DNA of 64,000 nucleotides, taken from NCBI GenBank assembly GCA_021229015.1, contig CM037789.1, positions 32,841,856 to 32,905,855 on the forward strand, in the 5' to 3' direction. The notes beneath the pieces were generated by a model that did not search any database, was not told the DNA's origin, and was given only the letters and a program-made list of their open reading frames with translations. Numbering within the stretch: the stretch's first letter is position 1; the number at the start of each line of letters is the position of its first letter. The DNA comes from Solen grandis (Eukaryota > Mollusca > Bivalvia > Adapedonta > Solenidae). The position numbers and the translations under genes were made by a program. This document shows, piece after piece, positions 12,598-23,709 of this stretch.

Positions 12598-13271
12598 ACC
12601 CATTTGTGGTATAGTCTCGGATGTTTGCATAGGAGGTGGTCCCACACAGTCTCAACCAACAGATTGCAGATCTACAGATTAATCTCCAGTAGCATATATT
12701 ATGTCCTCTCAATGATCTCAATGAATAAGGTTTTCATCGACATTTCATTCCGAAAAGATACCATGTGCTTTATTGACTAATAAGCATGTGTTGACTTCAT
12801 GATTATGATCAAATGGAATTCAATCATTACAATTTGCCTTTTTTATTTATTCATTTTGATCGTAATCTTTTTATTTGATACATATTCTACCTGGATGTGC
12901 ATAATACATATAATACTGATGATTCTAAATATTGATTAAGACATAACTAAACCTGTAAAACAATCATAAAAAAGCGATTATTCTTCAAAAGTGTTGAGTT
13001 CCTTATTTTAACATCACACCTGCAATACTTCAGACATTTAAAGGCAGGCAGTTACAGACAGATATATTGATGCGAATAAAAACTTTTTTAAAATATATTG
13101 GTATTTTTTTTAATTATAGGAAAATTTGATTCCATACTACTTTAGTTACTTGTTTGCATATACAACCAAGAATTACGGATTTATATGTAATCCTATTTGG
13201 TTATCAATTCCTTAATGTCATACCAAATAGCATAAATTGCAAATAGTATAAAAATGTAAACATATACTTAC

Positions 13272-13413
13272 CGAGAGCGTTTTGAAAAAAAACAACAACA
13301 TCAAAGCCTTTAGTTTGCTGTGTCATGAAATATAAATATGTAGCATTTTGTCTATCTTGTGTCGATGCAATACAGTATATGTCTTCACAAAGCACAATTG
13401 TCCAAATGACAAA
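13272..13413 (-). CDS. Candidate exon of an unidentified minus-strand gene (open copy)
   Basis: 142 nt, open throughout, entering in phase 0 and leaving in phase 1. On the minus strand an acceptor after a T-rich tract (ends ttaatag) and a strong donor (gtaagta) bound it. It begins FVIWTIVLCEDIYC and ends FDVVVFFQNAL. Its paralogue at 18,277-18,413 keeps both splice sites at matching positions, the best sign that it was once a real exon. The two hydrophobic stretches, with a Q.K.GF.VV.FF pattern in the second, loosely recall TM6-TM7 of secretin/adhesion-type GPCRs. That is only an impression. I do not recognise the gene, and no start codon or other exons are assured. Confidence 0.4.
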
Positions 13414-14351
13414 CTATTAAGATAAGTGAGAAATTAAATAAATTTTATATGAATTCCAAGCTTATAAGAACGAAGACGAGCCCATAGGATTGCCTTGCGG
13501 CACACTACTGAGACACGTCAGGTCTTTCGCAAGTTAAATACAGTATCTGTCTCTTTGGTGATTGATCTGATATCTTATTGGTACCTCAGATCAGAGAGCA
13601 AAAAAGAGCAATAATTCAACGGGGCTTACGATTTATTAAGTATCAGCATGAAACTCATTTAACGGTAATCGTTATCTAATTTTTCAATATAAAGACATCT
13701 GTAATGAATTATTTATTTATTTTCAATTCACATGCAATAAATTGAATGACTGACACTAAGCAGTTAATTTATCATTTAAATTCATAACTTAAATCATTTA
13801 TTATTCATTTATAGTGATGTCGTTTTACAATGACGGCATTCCTTCAATGTGGAAGAGTATCTTCTAATATCATTTACGAATTCTGTCGGCGCTTTAGGGA
13901 GACAACATTCATCTAGCAACTAAACCAACATTGCCTTTATAAAGAGTATAAAAGAGTCAGTATGTAGGCAATGCATTGTATTATGACATTTAAACTTATT
14001 TTAAAAAAAAGACCATTGACAGCTGTATAGCAAATATATCAGCATTAAATATTTGGACCCGTGAAATATACTGTATGGTTTTTGTTTTATCATAAAAATA
14101 TAAGAATGATGTTTATTTACACCTGATTAAATATGTCAATAATGCTTAAAGGGGTATCTGAATAATTCATTTATCAATTAGGAATGTATTTACCCACTAT
14201 TCATTTAAAACGAATATTCTCTAAAATCAAGTTTTTCTGTCCTCTCTGGCCTTAATCATGCTTTTCAAAAAAGAAACCTTTACAATTTTTCGTATGTATT
14301 ATTGTATGTCATCTACATTATTTTCCTAAGTCGGGTTCGAATAATACCAAT

Positions 14352-14424
14352 ATTTTCTGTTAGTAGTAAGAGATGCGTAAAATTTCTTTATTGAATTTTA
14401 TTTTCTGTTAGTAGTAAGAGATGC
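14352..14424 (+). repeat. 25-bp perfect direct repeat with 23-bp spacer
   Basis: attttctgttagtagtaaga continuing to gatgc occurs at 14,352-14,376 and 14,400-14,424. Confidence 0.9.
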
Positions 14425-14855
14425 TTCCATTTTTTTTAATTTTATGCCGTTTGTATATTTATGAACGTGCTAGTGGGCAAATATCCGTGATTTAATGCAA
14501 GCTATCTATGACTATTTATTCCAGAATTTTTTATAGTTATCCAAAGCCAATTTTCACATACCTTTGCAAAATCTTACACACTGCAAGTCGGTTATTTAAT
14601 TAAAGTCGATGGCTGACTAACTGCAAAACAATATCGCCTTGTTTAAGGTGACATTTTACTTTTCTCGAGTCTGGGGGCTTATCGTTGAATACAAGACGCA
14701 CTTGTTTGCAGCTTTCGGGTAATAACAGGAACCTTTATCATAAATATCAATTCACGTCTCCCAGAAGTTCTGCTCATTTTTTGTTAACATAGATTTGCGC
14801 TGTTAATATTAGTTTATAGTCTGTACATCTTCTGTTGATTGTCTTGCTCTAATGT

Positions 14856-14896
14856 TTTTTGCTTTTTGTTGTTTTTGTTGTGGTTGTTGTTGTTGT
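14856..14896 (+). repeat. TTG-rich simple repeat
   Basis: Interrupted TTG/TTTTG units. Confidence 0.8.
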
Positions 14897-16084
14897 TTTA
14901 TAGATTATTGACGCAAATGATAATGTAAGGCTACAGCCTAATTATCATCGACTTGAATTTTTTTTTTAAACATTACCGATATTTTGTCGTCATTTATGTA
15001 ATTTCTACAATTAAACATAAAATAGTACCATTTAGTCCTGGGCGAGTGTTCAGATTTGTATATAAATGTTACCACCAATGGTTTCAAATGAAAGTGGCTT
15101 ATAGTTCCGTCCGTTCCTTGGCCCACAAAAACCACAGGAACCATCGAAGGGAATTTTCTTCATAGGATTCTTAAGTATCGCATTATCATTGGCTTGCAGA
15201 TTAGCTTTGATGCAAATATACGATCCAATTAAATATGCCATAAAGGGAACGCAATGTGAACTTTTTAAAGAGGGAACGCATTCAATTTTCCCCAGAATGT
15301 AGGATTAGATCTAATTAAATTTAGAAATCACGAAATAAGACAAAATGTACGATTATGATTAGATGCAGTTATCAGTTATAAATCTAAAACGAAACTACGA
15401 GTATGTAAGCAGGTGGCAGCGTTAAAAGATATAGAGTAAGTTTCAATCTATCTGGTTTCTAGTTTTGTAGGTGAGTGTCTATCAGTAAAATGTGTTAATT
15501 CTGTTAATATGTCTATAATTCTTTAAATATTTTAAACTATATTTATGTACAATGAATACATCATTGCCATGATAAGACATTATCTGAAATGACATCAGCT
15601 TATATTTGTACACATCAAAATAAAAATGAAAACCGACTGTAATGCAGCAATTACGTAATCGGAAACAGTGAATAGGACAAATGCATTGAACAAAAATGTA
15701 GCCTGTAAAAATTTGAATATCATTTGTTCAGAAAGTTTGCTCTCTATTTTGAAAATTAAAACAAATTAGAACGGTCTAATTATATTATCAATATTTTCGT
15801 ACACAGGTGTCAAAATTATTTTTTTTTTGTAAAATAATTAATTATAAAAGTCTTAATATGTTCATATATACATTTAAGCTACCTTTGAAATGAATATTAT
15901 ATATATAGCGTTATCATTACCATCTCTTGCCAATGCAAAACTTCCGTTTTAAGCAACCGTACTTGCAAAAATGAATATTATTATCAGTTAGCCTGTCTCA
16001 AGCACTAGAAAACAGCAAATCCGTTGATGATACAACAGACCTAATGTATATTTTCTAACTTTTGTTTATCGTCCTACATATCAT

Positions 16085-16215
16085 GTTTCAGTCAGTGGGG
16101 AAATTGTCGATAAGACAGATAATGTGAGTGCTGCCTCACTGCGCTATCACACCGAAGGGAAATGGCATCATATAGAACGTTACCTGGTCATGTTATACTG
16201 ACACGGGACCAACCA
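16085..16215 (-). repeat. SINE family 2 fragment
   Basis: Reverse complement of the family body: gtgctgcctcactgcg, a degraded tatcacaccg, then ggtcatgttatactgacacg. Compare the plus-strand copy at 26,225-26,300. Confidence 0.5.
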
Positions 16216-16405
16216 GTGAATTTGGACCATGTGCATTATTTCCGATAATGACTGATAAAATTACATTGATTATCATTGTTTATCATGCTTTCATTAACTT
16301 TAGATTTGAAGCAAGATTTATTTGTAATTATAACAAAAATATTTCATAAAACTGACCTTTTAACACTGATAGGATCTAAAATGTAAAACATTCTAGCAAA
16401 CACAC

Positions 16406-16503
16406 GATGCCTGAATTCTTTGATACAATAAGCATTTGTGATGAAAATGCCCTGGATGCCTGAATTCTTTGATACAGTAAGCATTTGTGATGAAAATGCC
16501 CTG
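16406..16503 (+). repeat. Tandem duplication, 2 x 49 bp
   Basis: gatgcctgaattctttgata opens both units (16,406-16,454 and 16,455-16,503). The units differ at one base. Confidence 0.95.
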
Positions 16504-16548
16504 AGCTCAGACCTAGAGTTTGAAAATGCAAAACAAAATTAAGAAAAT

Positions 16549-16676
16549 CAGTCTGCAAACACAGTGATATAAAAGTCATGAAATATCTTACTTTCTGAGA
16601 ATTTATATCAGTCTGCAACACAGTGATATAAAAGTCATGAAATATCTTACTTTCTGAGAATTTATACCAGTCTGCG
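16549..16676 (+). repeat. Tandem duplication, period 59-60 bp
   Basis: cagtctgc starts at 16,549, 16,609 and 16,668. The two full units share gtgatataaaagtcatgaaa and the following 30 bases. Confidence 0.95.
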
Positions 16677-16694
16677 TAGTTTTGTCCAGAGGTA

Positions 16695-16792
16695 TTTCTG
16701 AACATTACGATAAGATAAAATATCATGCACAAGTTTTCTGAACATTACGATAATAAAAAATATCATGCACAAGTTTTCTGAACATTACGATT
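16695..16792 (+). repeat. Tandem duplication, period 40 bp
   Basis: ttctgaacattacga occurs with its CTG at 16,698, 16,738 and 16,778, separated by a shared tatcatgcacaag. Confidence 0.95.
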
Positions 16793-17460
16793 CTCTCTGG
16801 TTCAGGAAAAGGTTCAACGATGTTGAAAGTATGATGATTTATACCTAGCATAAATCTTTAAATTACCATGTTCGCAAAGTATAGATTTGAAATATCTGTA
16901 AACCAAATAAGATTAAAAAGTATGAAATCAAGAAATATTATCTTTTATTTAAATATCTTACCATAATATGATGTTTAACAGATGCATATTTCTTTCCTGA
17001 ACAAAGCCTTCCTGAATTTCTTGTTTTCATGATCGCGATTCCAAATTACCTGACTGCGAAATAATGTCAGATTTCTGATTTGTGATCAGTCAAAATTGTG
17101 AAATTAACTGCCCTATAAAAAACGCGTTATATTCTCTTATCATACTTCTATCGTTTGGGCACTGAAACAATACACTCCATCAAGAAATTTATATATGTTT
17201 TCTACTATTGTTCATGATTATCTAAAGCATTCAAAACATGAAATTCAAAGCGAGTGTAATTCAGTAACGATGTATTTATTCATCCTTTAAAATCATTACC
17301 GTGTTCGAAAACATAGCAGTAAATTGAGTTTGCAGAAAATGTTCACACAATTGAATATTTAACCACCTGAGTTTATGTTACACTGATCAATTTGTAGTGT
17401 TCTATGAACAACTTCGTATTTATACATAAAACACACGTTCATTTAGGTTATTTAATACTT
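16793..17460. other. AT-rich spacer, nothing recognised
   Basis: No gene, element or notable repeat seen. Confidence 0.4.
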
Positions 17461-17463
17461 GTG

Positions 17464-17538
17464 TCTGGATAGTGTAGTGGTAACGCACCTCGCTTCTCAC
17501 CAATGCGTCCCGGGTTCGAAACCTGGCCACGTACGTTA
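17464..17538 (+). repeat. tRNA-like sequence, probably a SINE head or tRNA pseudogene
   Basis: Has an A-box-like tagtgtagtggtaacgc with a pairing D arm (GTGT/ACGC) and a B box gggttcgaaacc within a CCGGG/CCTGG T arm. The anticodon stem and the acceptor stem do not pair, so it is not a working tRNA gene. Loop bases and head resemble tRNA-Glu or tRNA-Gly. Confidence 0.55.
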
Positions 17539-17540
17539 GA

Positions 17541-17579
17541 GGGTAACCCTAACCCTAACCCCCCCCCCCCCCAAAAAAA
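17541..17579 (+). repeat. Telomere-type repeats plus C and A runs
   Basis: gggtaaccctaaccctaacc holds nearly three CCCTAA units, followed by a C run and then an A run. It lies directly after the tRNA-like sequence. Confidence 0.8.
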
Positions 17580-17744
17580 ATAATAATGACCACATACGCA
17601 GCCAACAGAGCCATCGAGAGTGATTGATTTATGTTGTGCTAATTTGTTTTGAAGTCGATATAAATTAAATAAAGTTTAAACTGTATTAAATACTAAGATA
17701 GAACTTTATTGTAACTTGAGAGAAACTTACATATCCAAGAAGGA

Positions 17745-18680
17745 AATAGCAGTAGTTATGTGATCCAATCGCCAGATCTCCTATCTCAAGAGTATTTACC
17801 TTTCACTAGTGCTTTTATTTCTCACTCAAGAACATAAATTAGAATTGTTATAATGTGTTTTGATAATTTTGTTAATGGCAATGAAAACTGTCTGCATGGT
17901 ATGGAAAATGCATTGAACAATAAAATTATAAAAAGTCAATATGATATTGTATATTTTTATACGCAACAAAACTTTGTGCGATTTTACATGTATTTTTATT
18001 TTTAATGATTCTTTAGGTCTAAAAACAACAAATAAAACAAATCAATTTTGACTGCGAATTAAAACTTTTAAAAATAGTTTTTACATTTCACATTTAATTA
18101 TTCATAATGTATTTTAATATGCAAATATTTTGCTTCAATACTACTAAACTAACTTTTTTGTATACACAACCAAACTTTGAGGCTTTATTTAGATTCTTAT
18201 TTCTTTATTAATCCTTAGATGGACAATAGCATAACAAAATACTTCAAATAGTATCAATATGTAAACTTTAACTTACCAAGAGCGTCTCAAATGAAAATCA
18301 AATTCTTAAGTTTGTAGTGTCATATAATACAACTCAGTGCATTTTATTTATCCATTGTTTATATTATTTGTATTTAATATGTCTACACAAAGCACTAGCG
18401 TCCAAATGCAAATCTATTTAGATATATTGGAATGTTGATAAACATTTTCTAAGTCCAAAGCATATGAGCGAAGGCGATCCTATCGGATTGCCGTGCGACT
18501 CTTTCAATATACCGGCACACTATTGAGCGACGTCAGAACTTTCTCCAGTTAACAACAACACCTGTCTCCTTGGTGATTGATCTGATATCTTATTGGATCC
18601 TTAGATAAGAGAGCTACAGAGCAATAGCTTAATATGTTTGGGATAAATATATCATCATTATACCGTAACTCTTTTGTAAA
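17745..18680 (-). repeat. Segmental duplication beta, copy 2
   Basis: Partner of 12,080-13,640 (see there for anchors). It lacks the SINE present in copy 1 and contains the decayed exon at 18,277-18,413. Confidence 0.7.
18277..18413 (-). pseudogene. Decayed paralogue of the exon at 13,272-13,413
   Basis: Matches the open exon at both ends: ICIWTLVLCVDI against FVIWTIVLCEDI at the start, and RRSL before the donor gtaagtt. The acceptor (aaatag) and donor are at matching places. In-frame stops and a net length change of 5 bases break it. Confidence 0.45.
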
Positions 18681-18754
18681 ACTATTTAATCGTATATTTT
18701 ATTATTCATGAAAAGACATTGCAATTGATTTGATACTTTTTTCAACTTAATTTG

Positions 18755-18898
18755 TGTTACAGGGTGAGAAAAATGTGCAGCCTGACCGGAACTTGAATCC
18801 GGGCATTTCGCTTACAGGCTGAATACTCAGCTGACTGAGCTACCTGGCCATATACAAATCTTTCTCCCATATTGTGAGTAATCGGTACTGTGAAATTA
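18755..18898 (-). repeat. 3' LTR of the TRIM-like element, tRNA-like
   Basis: On the minus strand, acceptor GGCCAGG pairs with TCAGGCT at six of seven positions (counting G-T). The D arm GCTC/GAGT and the T arm CCGGA/TCCGG pair fully. The spacing gives exactly 72 tRNA positions, and the loop CCTGTAA places TGT (Thr) as anticodon. The anticodon stem is partly broken. Confidence 0.65.
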
Positions 18899-18911
18899 TC
18901 CCCTTCCACTT
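18899..18911 (-). other. Polypurine tract of the TRIM-like element
   Basis: AAGTGGAAGGGGA on the minus strand, immediately before the 3' LTR. Confidence 0.6.
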
Positions 18912-18997
18912 AAGAATTCGTCCCTGAATACTACAAATTACAGGGTAAATATATCCATGTACAGGTGTCGTTAGACAGATCTAGCACCTATGCCACA

Positions 18998-19015
18998 GCC
19001 CCAAATTGGGCGCCA
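18998..19015 (-). other. Primer binding site (tRNA-Lys type) of the TRIM-like element
   Basis: TGGCGCCCAATTTGGGGC on the minus strand, two bases after the LTR end. From knowledge of retroelements, the Lys-1,2 site ends ACGTGGGGC; two of 18 positions differ. Confidence 0.65.
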
Positions 19016-19017
19016 AA

Positions 19018-19156
19018 TGTAACCAGTTTATAAAAATATGCAGCTAAACTCGAACCGGGGACCCTTCTTTTACCGGACGAATACAGTGCCGACTGAGTTA
19101 CAGGACCGGTTACGCAAATTCTCACACCGATAAGAGTTACTTATAGGAATTTTACA
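19018..19156 (-). repeat. 5' LTR of the TRIM-like element, tRNA-like
   Basis: Contains an A-box-like TAACTCAGTCGGCACTG and a B-box-like GGTTCGAGTTT at tRNA spacing, a mostly paired anticodon stem and a loop CCGGTAA that puts GGT (Thr) at the anticodon place. Its T arm no longer pairs. Confidence 0.6.
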
Positions 19157-19425
19157 TTTGCAATAGACTGATTGATGCAACTCTACCAAGTTTATCCATA
19201 TATCAAACTGTAAAGCCGTTAATTTGCGCTGACATTAACCTTTGTTGAATATGCACTGTGGCTTCTTTCGTTGGTAAATTTATCCGTGGTCTCATGTTTT
19301 ATAAAACACGTTATACAAAAATATACTTACAGGTGGATAAAACCTTCAACGAAATAAACGAAAAAAGTGCCCCACGTAAATTTCTGATTTTACAGTATGA
19401 CTTGTAATTTAATACAGTTAGATTT

Positions 19426-19675
19426 CTTGTTGTATTGGGGTTTACCGTCGCTGCGATAGTATTTCAATCATATAGCGACGACCAGCTAATTACAGTTTGA
19501 GGAAGACCCCGAGTACACAGCGGTACCAGGGTAGAACCACCGACCTACCGCAAGCCAGCTGGAAGGCTTCCTCACATGAAAAAATCCGAAGTCCCTATCG
19601 GGATTCGAACCCACAGCGGTGAGGGGCTGAGAGATTTGTAGTCCATGACTGTAACCGTTCGGCCACGGCGGCCCC
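19426..19675 (-). repeat. SINE family 1, full-length copy with target-site duplication
   Basis: Minus-strand copy with the tRNA-like head (GGGGCCGCCGTGGCCGAACG and a B box gggttcgaatcc), core (aagccttccagctggcttgc, ggtaggtcggtggttctacc) and tail. agttagattt at 19,416-19,425 and 19,676-19,685 is the duplicated target. Confidence 0.88.
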
Positions 19676-19679
19676 AGTT

Positions 19680-22115
19680 AGATTTGTGTTCAACTTTGTT
19701 AATAAAATATATACAATGTCAGCGTTGGTCACTTTACTTTATCTTATGTCTACAACAAAGCTCAATTTAAATATACGAGATATAAGTTCTACCACAATTG
19801 ATTCCGCTATAAACCAACCACAATGCCACACACATCGAGATAGAGAAGTCGGTCACGGGGAAAGGATATTAACATGATACAATGGAATCTATATATCAAT
19901 GGTTTAATGTTCGAAAGTATCCATTTCGTTTTCATAATATCTGACAAAATTCTCCATCAAGAAAAATTATTTGAATGCGACAATTATAGTCTTTAAAAGA
20001 TTCTGGGCGAAAAAGGGCCATTAATAATGATTACTGTGAAAGTAATTCGTGCGTTTCGTAATTGTTTGACTGAAATGTAAGGATATATTTAACGTAGAAT
20101 TATGCACTTAAGAGGTATCATTATTTAATGAACAAAGTTCTATGAACTCATCATTTAATGCATAAAATATTATGCTGTGTTGTACATATATCGCAATCCT
20201 GTGGTTTTTAGAAATTAAATTGTGCTTTCACAAATTTCAGTGATTTACATTAATTTACTATTCGAATGGTTTTAGTTCAAAGGATCATTATTAATTGAAG
20301 CTAGTCATTCTAACCCTTTTGCCTTTGATATGACAAGATTGAATGTACCTGTATTTAAATGCCCATTTTTCTCAAAGACTGTAATTTTTTTCAATACCAG
20401 AAATTCAGCGCAATTAAAATCGGTTTTAAAGTTACCTAAATGGTACTATATGGCAACATATCCGATCTCCGCTGACTTTACATCGCTTAATAATGCAACA
20501 TTCTCGGGCGGGACACGAATTAAGTGTTGGAAGCTTGCTTGCACGTACAGTTTAGAGAAAAAAATATTATATCTTAAAGTAAATTGTTTTCAACAATACA
20601 GAACAAACTTAGTTCTCATTCTAGGTATCCGGATTAACAAACTGTTTGAATCGTCACGGAAAGCGGTGCTATCCTTGGGCTTGCATATATTCGAAGGCCA
20701 TTTAGCTGCCCATTGTAATGAAAAGTAAATACAGTCACGGAACTAATGGTTATAAAACTAATTAATGTTTAAGAGCTTATTCATTTGAAATACCAATTAT
20801 TCAAACTACGTACACAGTTCGTGAAATGGCAAAATAAGGCATTGCTTCAATGGCCAAGCCAAATACTCAAATAGTTAATTAGGCCTGATTCAGCGACATT
20901 CGTTGACATAGGAAGCCTTTTTTTGTTCGATACAAATGAGTCTACATTTTTGAATATGTTCGTTATGTTAAAGGATGTATGCAGCGTTGAATTTAGCAAT
21001 AAATGGTGAAAGAATATTCACTTACATTATTCTTTGATAGTATTAAAACATTCATGGAGAAAGTAAAGCAACACATGTAGCCTGTAGTGTGGGCACTTAA
21101 AAAAAAATACTGTTTTAAATGAAAATTTTCTTGACGATTAATATATACCTTTTTAAATGTGTGATGCTATGCCCATACCGTATGACATTTTTATATGCAA
21201 TGTTTCCATTCAAACAAAATGTTAACATATATATAACCAATTTTGAATCAGTTAAAAGAAGGTCATTCAGGGAATATGTTATATGGAACATAACTAACTA
21301 AAATATAAGAAGAGCAAGATAACTGACTTGTTATAAGGAAAGGTAATTTCCATAATGCTTTATTCGACATATGATTTCACTTGACAATAAAAGCAATTAC
21401 GTTGTAAGGGCATGCATACCTAATAATCAGTTTGCAACTTTGATTGAATTGATGTTGGAGGGTTTTCTCAATGATAGATGCGAATGATTGAATTTAGTAT
21501 CCAATTTCGCATTCATTATAAAGACAACCATTGTTTATTGCTGAAAATTATGTTATCATTGTATACCTCTTGAATATTTAAAGGGAAAACTGGAATAGGA
21601 GTCATAAAAATATTTCCTCATATTACAGCGACATTTCTTGATTTTGTTATATCTGTTATTTTAGTTATAAATCCGTTATCATACAGATGAAATGGGTTTG
21701 GTTGCTTCCATGAAAACAAGACGGAAGAATAATACTTTTGTTGCTCATATATATTAATTGTACGGCTAACCGGCTAAGAATATCTTCATTCCAAGTCATA
21801 GCATGTATAATAATGAAAAGTAGATCAATAAAAGACACACGCATTGCAATTTAGGATCATAATCTTACGTTACAGATGAATTGAACAAATATGTTCGGTA
21901 TTCAATAACACGTAGAAGAATTATGTAACAAATATTTTGCATTATAAACCTTGAACAAAATAAGATGTCAAAATTTTGAAAGATCTCTATGAAGAGTTCC
22001 TCTTAAATCGGATAATTTTTGAGAGAGCTTCAAAAATCAAATCAAGAAGTTATAGGATTTCTTTTTTCCCAATTGAGTGAGAAAACAATATAACATTCGA
22101 TGTGTTTCTTATTTA
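19680..22115 (-). repeat. Segmental duplication gamma, copy 1
   Basis: Matches 27,230-31,440 along its length. Anchors are gcgttggtcact (about 19,722), tgactgaaatgtaagga (about 20,067), acaaatgagtctacattt (about 20,932), acttgttataaggaaaggta (about 21,326) and aacaatataacattcgatgt (about 22,084). Copy 2 is longer because a SINE, a pogo element and other sequence entered it. No intact exon was found in this copy. Confidence 0.75.
20837..20943 (-). pseudogene. Decayed counterpart of the exon at 29,874-29,986
   Basis: Minus-strand sequence keeps the first residues SYVN, the later INALFC-like stretch and a donor-like gtacgtag at the matching place, but a deletion and stops break the frame. Confidence 0.35.
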
Positions 22116-23709
22116 AAAATTCTCATAAACTCCGTCTTCCTGTGAATGTATATTGAACCGAAACCGATTTTAGAGCCGAGGAGTTTGTCTGTTTGTTTAT
22201 TTGACTCTCATCGGTAGTATTTCAGAACCTTTGGGACTTCAATCTACATTAGTCAGGTATAGAACCATATCACTCCGATGAGTAGACGCTGTGGATAACT
22301 AAAGTGGTACCACAGCCAGTCACAATATTCTATCACAGGACCATTCAATCATAGGACTACTCTTATGTGCCAATGTACATGCTTTTAACAACTTCTGCAT
22401 GTCGTAAACAGGGATCGTAAATTGTAAAAAAAGACGCATTAAAATATTCAACAGTCTCATTTTATTTGGATGGAAATTCCCATAATTAATTCTTCGAACA
22501 CTTGTCAAAACGACCATCTATAAGCACACATATCAGGTAGATATTGACAAAACGGCAAAACCTCTACTTCTTCTTTAAGCCAGTGGAAGATGAATGAGAA
22601 AGGAATTATTCCAAATGACTATGCTACTTTCGGAAAAGAGTTAACAAAGATGGAAAATATATATCATTTTCTTTATAACTATTATCACAAAAACATTATT
22701 TTTAATATATGATTGAATACGAAACTTATTTCCGGGAAATGGTCTATATCAGCCATATGTGCAGGATAGGACTCAATCTCCACGCAGTTATCTCCCCTTC
22801 ATTCTTCGGCATAGATCTCTGCCACCACGAGTGGCATTTATCAGGATTTCTGATATATAATATTTTTTAATTGTTCAAACATTGTTTCTATGTATCAGCT
22901 TAGTTTTCTCTCAATAATAAATATAATAAAAAATAATAAGAAGTAAAAATATTTTTAAAAAAAATGAAAATAACCGTTAAGTTATTCTTTATTTTTTCAA
23001 ATTCTTTTAATTTACAGCGAGTGGCATTTTCCTTAGTATATTTTCTTAAATATCATCAATTATCGCCGTAGGGTAAAAATAATCTGTTTAGAAAATAACT
23101 TTTCCTGTGCATGAAGATCTATCAAAAATAAAACTTCGCCATTTTGTAAGCCTACCATCATCACGTGGCATTTGTGACGGCAGTGATTCTTTTTGCTAAG
23201 TGAGCGTGCAAGGGAGATCACTGTGTGGAGTTTGGATAGGACCCTCATCTAGATCCTATTATAACTTGTAAATTAAATATATAAAACCAGTTATAGCCTT
23301 CCTTTATCTATGTTCAGATGGAAACATGCCATTTCTTGCCACGTATTCCATAGTCATCGAACGTTTTTGGCATATAGCCTGAACTTAAATTGTAAAACGA
23401 ATATCATTCCGTTATATGATTTTAAAAATCAAAATTGAACAGGACATATCTTTGTACATGAAAAAAATGCATAATTGTAAATAAAATCAAACAGCTATGG
23501 TAATAACAGCAAATGTCACCAAGTTACGTCACTGATATTTTTACGTTAACCTACACACTGTATATCCCAAAGGAAAGCGAAGATGTGGCCAGAAATCTAG
23601 CAAATACACAATGCCGGTACGATAACGTAAATAATTCAAAATCTTGTATTCGTGAAATGCATAATGATGTTGCATTGCTTGTAAAACATATTTTAAGCCC
23701 TCTTCCACA
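22116..23709. other. AT-rich spacer, nothing recognised
   Basis: No supportable gene or mobile element. Short open frames on both strands have no splice context or similarity I can see. Confidence 0.4.

Larger units (their letters stand above)
12080..13640 (-). repeat. Segmental duplication beta, copy 1
   Basis: Similar in order and orientation to 17,745-18,680. Anchors are cactcaagaacataaa (12,141 and 17,823), the exon-like block at 13,272-13,413, and tggtgattgatctgatatct (about 13,556 and 18,571). This copy holds an extra SINE (12,415-12,597). It may contain exons of a minus-strand gene. Confidence 0.7.
13641..16084. other. Non-coding stretch with small repeats
   Basis: Between beta copy 1 and a SINE fragment. 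It holds a 25-bp direct repeat (14,352-14,424) and a TTG-rich run near 14,856-14,896. No supportable gene was found. Confidence 0.45.
18755..19156 (-). mobile_element. TRIM-like miniature LTR retroelement with tRNA-like terminal repeats
   Basis: 402 bp flanked by a 4-bp TTTG duplication (18,751-18,754 and 19,157-19,160). Two direct repeats of about 140 bp form the ends: 19,018-19,156 and 18,755-18,898. Read on the minus strand the first begins TGTAAAATTCC and ends GGTTACA; the second ends TGTAACA, so the element ends are TG..CA. Two bases inside the first repeat lies an 18-nt primer binding site, TGGCGCCCAATTTGGGGC, which differs at two positions from the tRNA-Lys type. Just before the second repeat is a polypurine tract, AAGTGGAAGGGGA. 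There is no coding capacity (119-bp interior), so movement would need proteins from another element. The repeats have diverged by very roughly a third, so the copy is old. Confidence 0.7.

Noticed and set aside
14938..15241. Cys-rich minus-strand frame (DGSCGFCGP..)
   Set aside because: Short, competing frames of similar length on both strands, no splice support.
16376..16732. 118-codon minus-strand ORF
   Set aside because: It is kept open only because tandem duplications copied stop-free DNA; there is no protein similarity or splice context.
17541..17579. Chromosome end (telomere)
   Set aside because: Fewer than three CCCTAA units, with ordinary sequence continuing on both sides.
18755..18898. 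Functional tRNA-Thr gene
   Set aside because: The anticodon stem is broken and the sequence is part of a retroelement LTR; kept as a tRNA-like LTR.
20330..20728. 132-codon plus-strand ORF
   Set aside because: The duplicated gamma block at 27.9 kb does not keep the frame, and no domain is visible. Probably chance.
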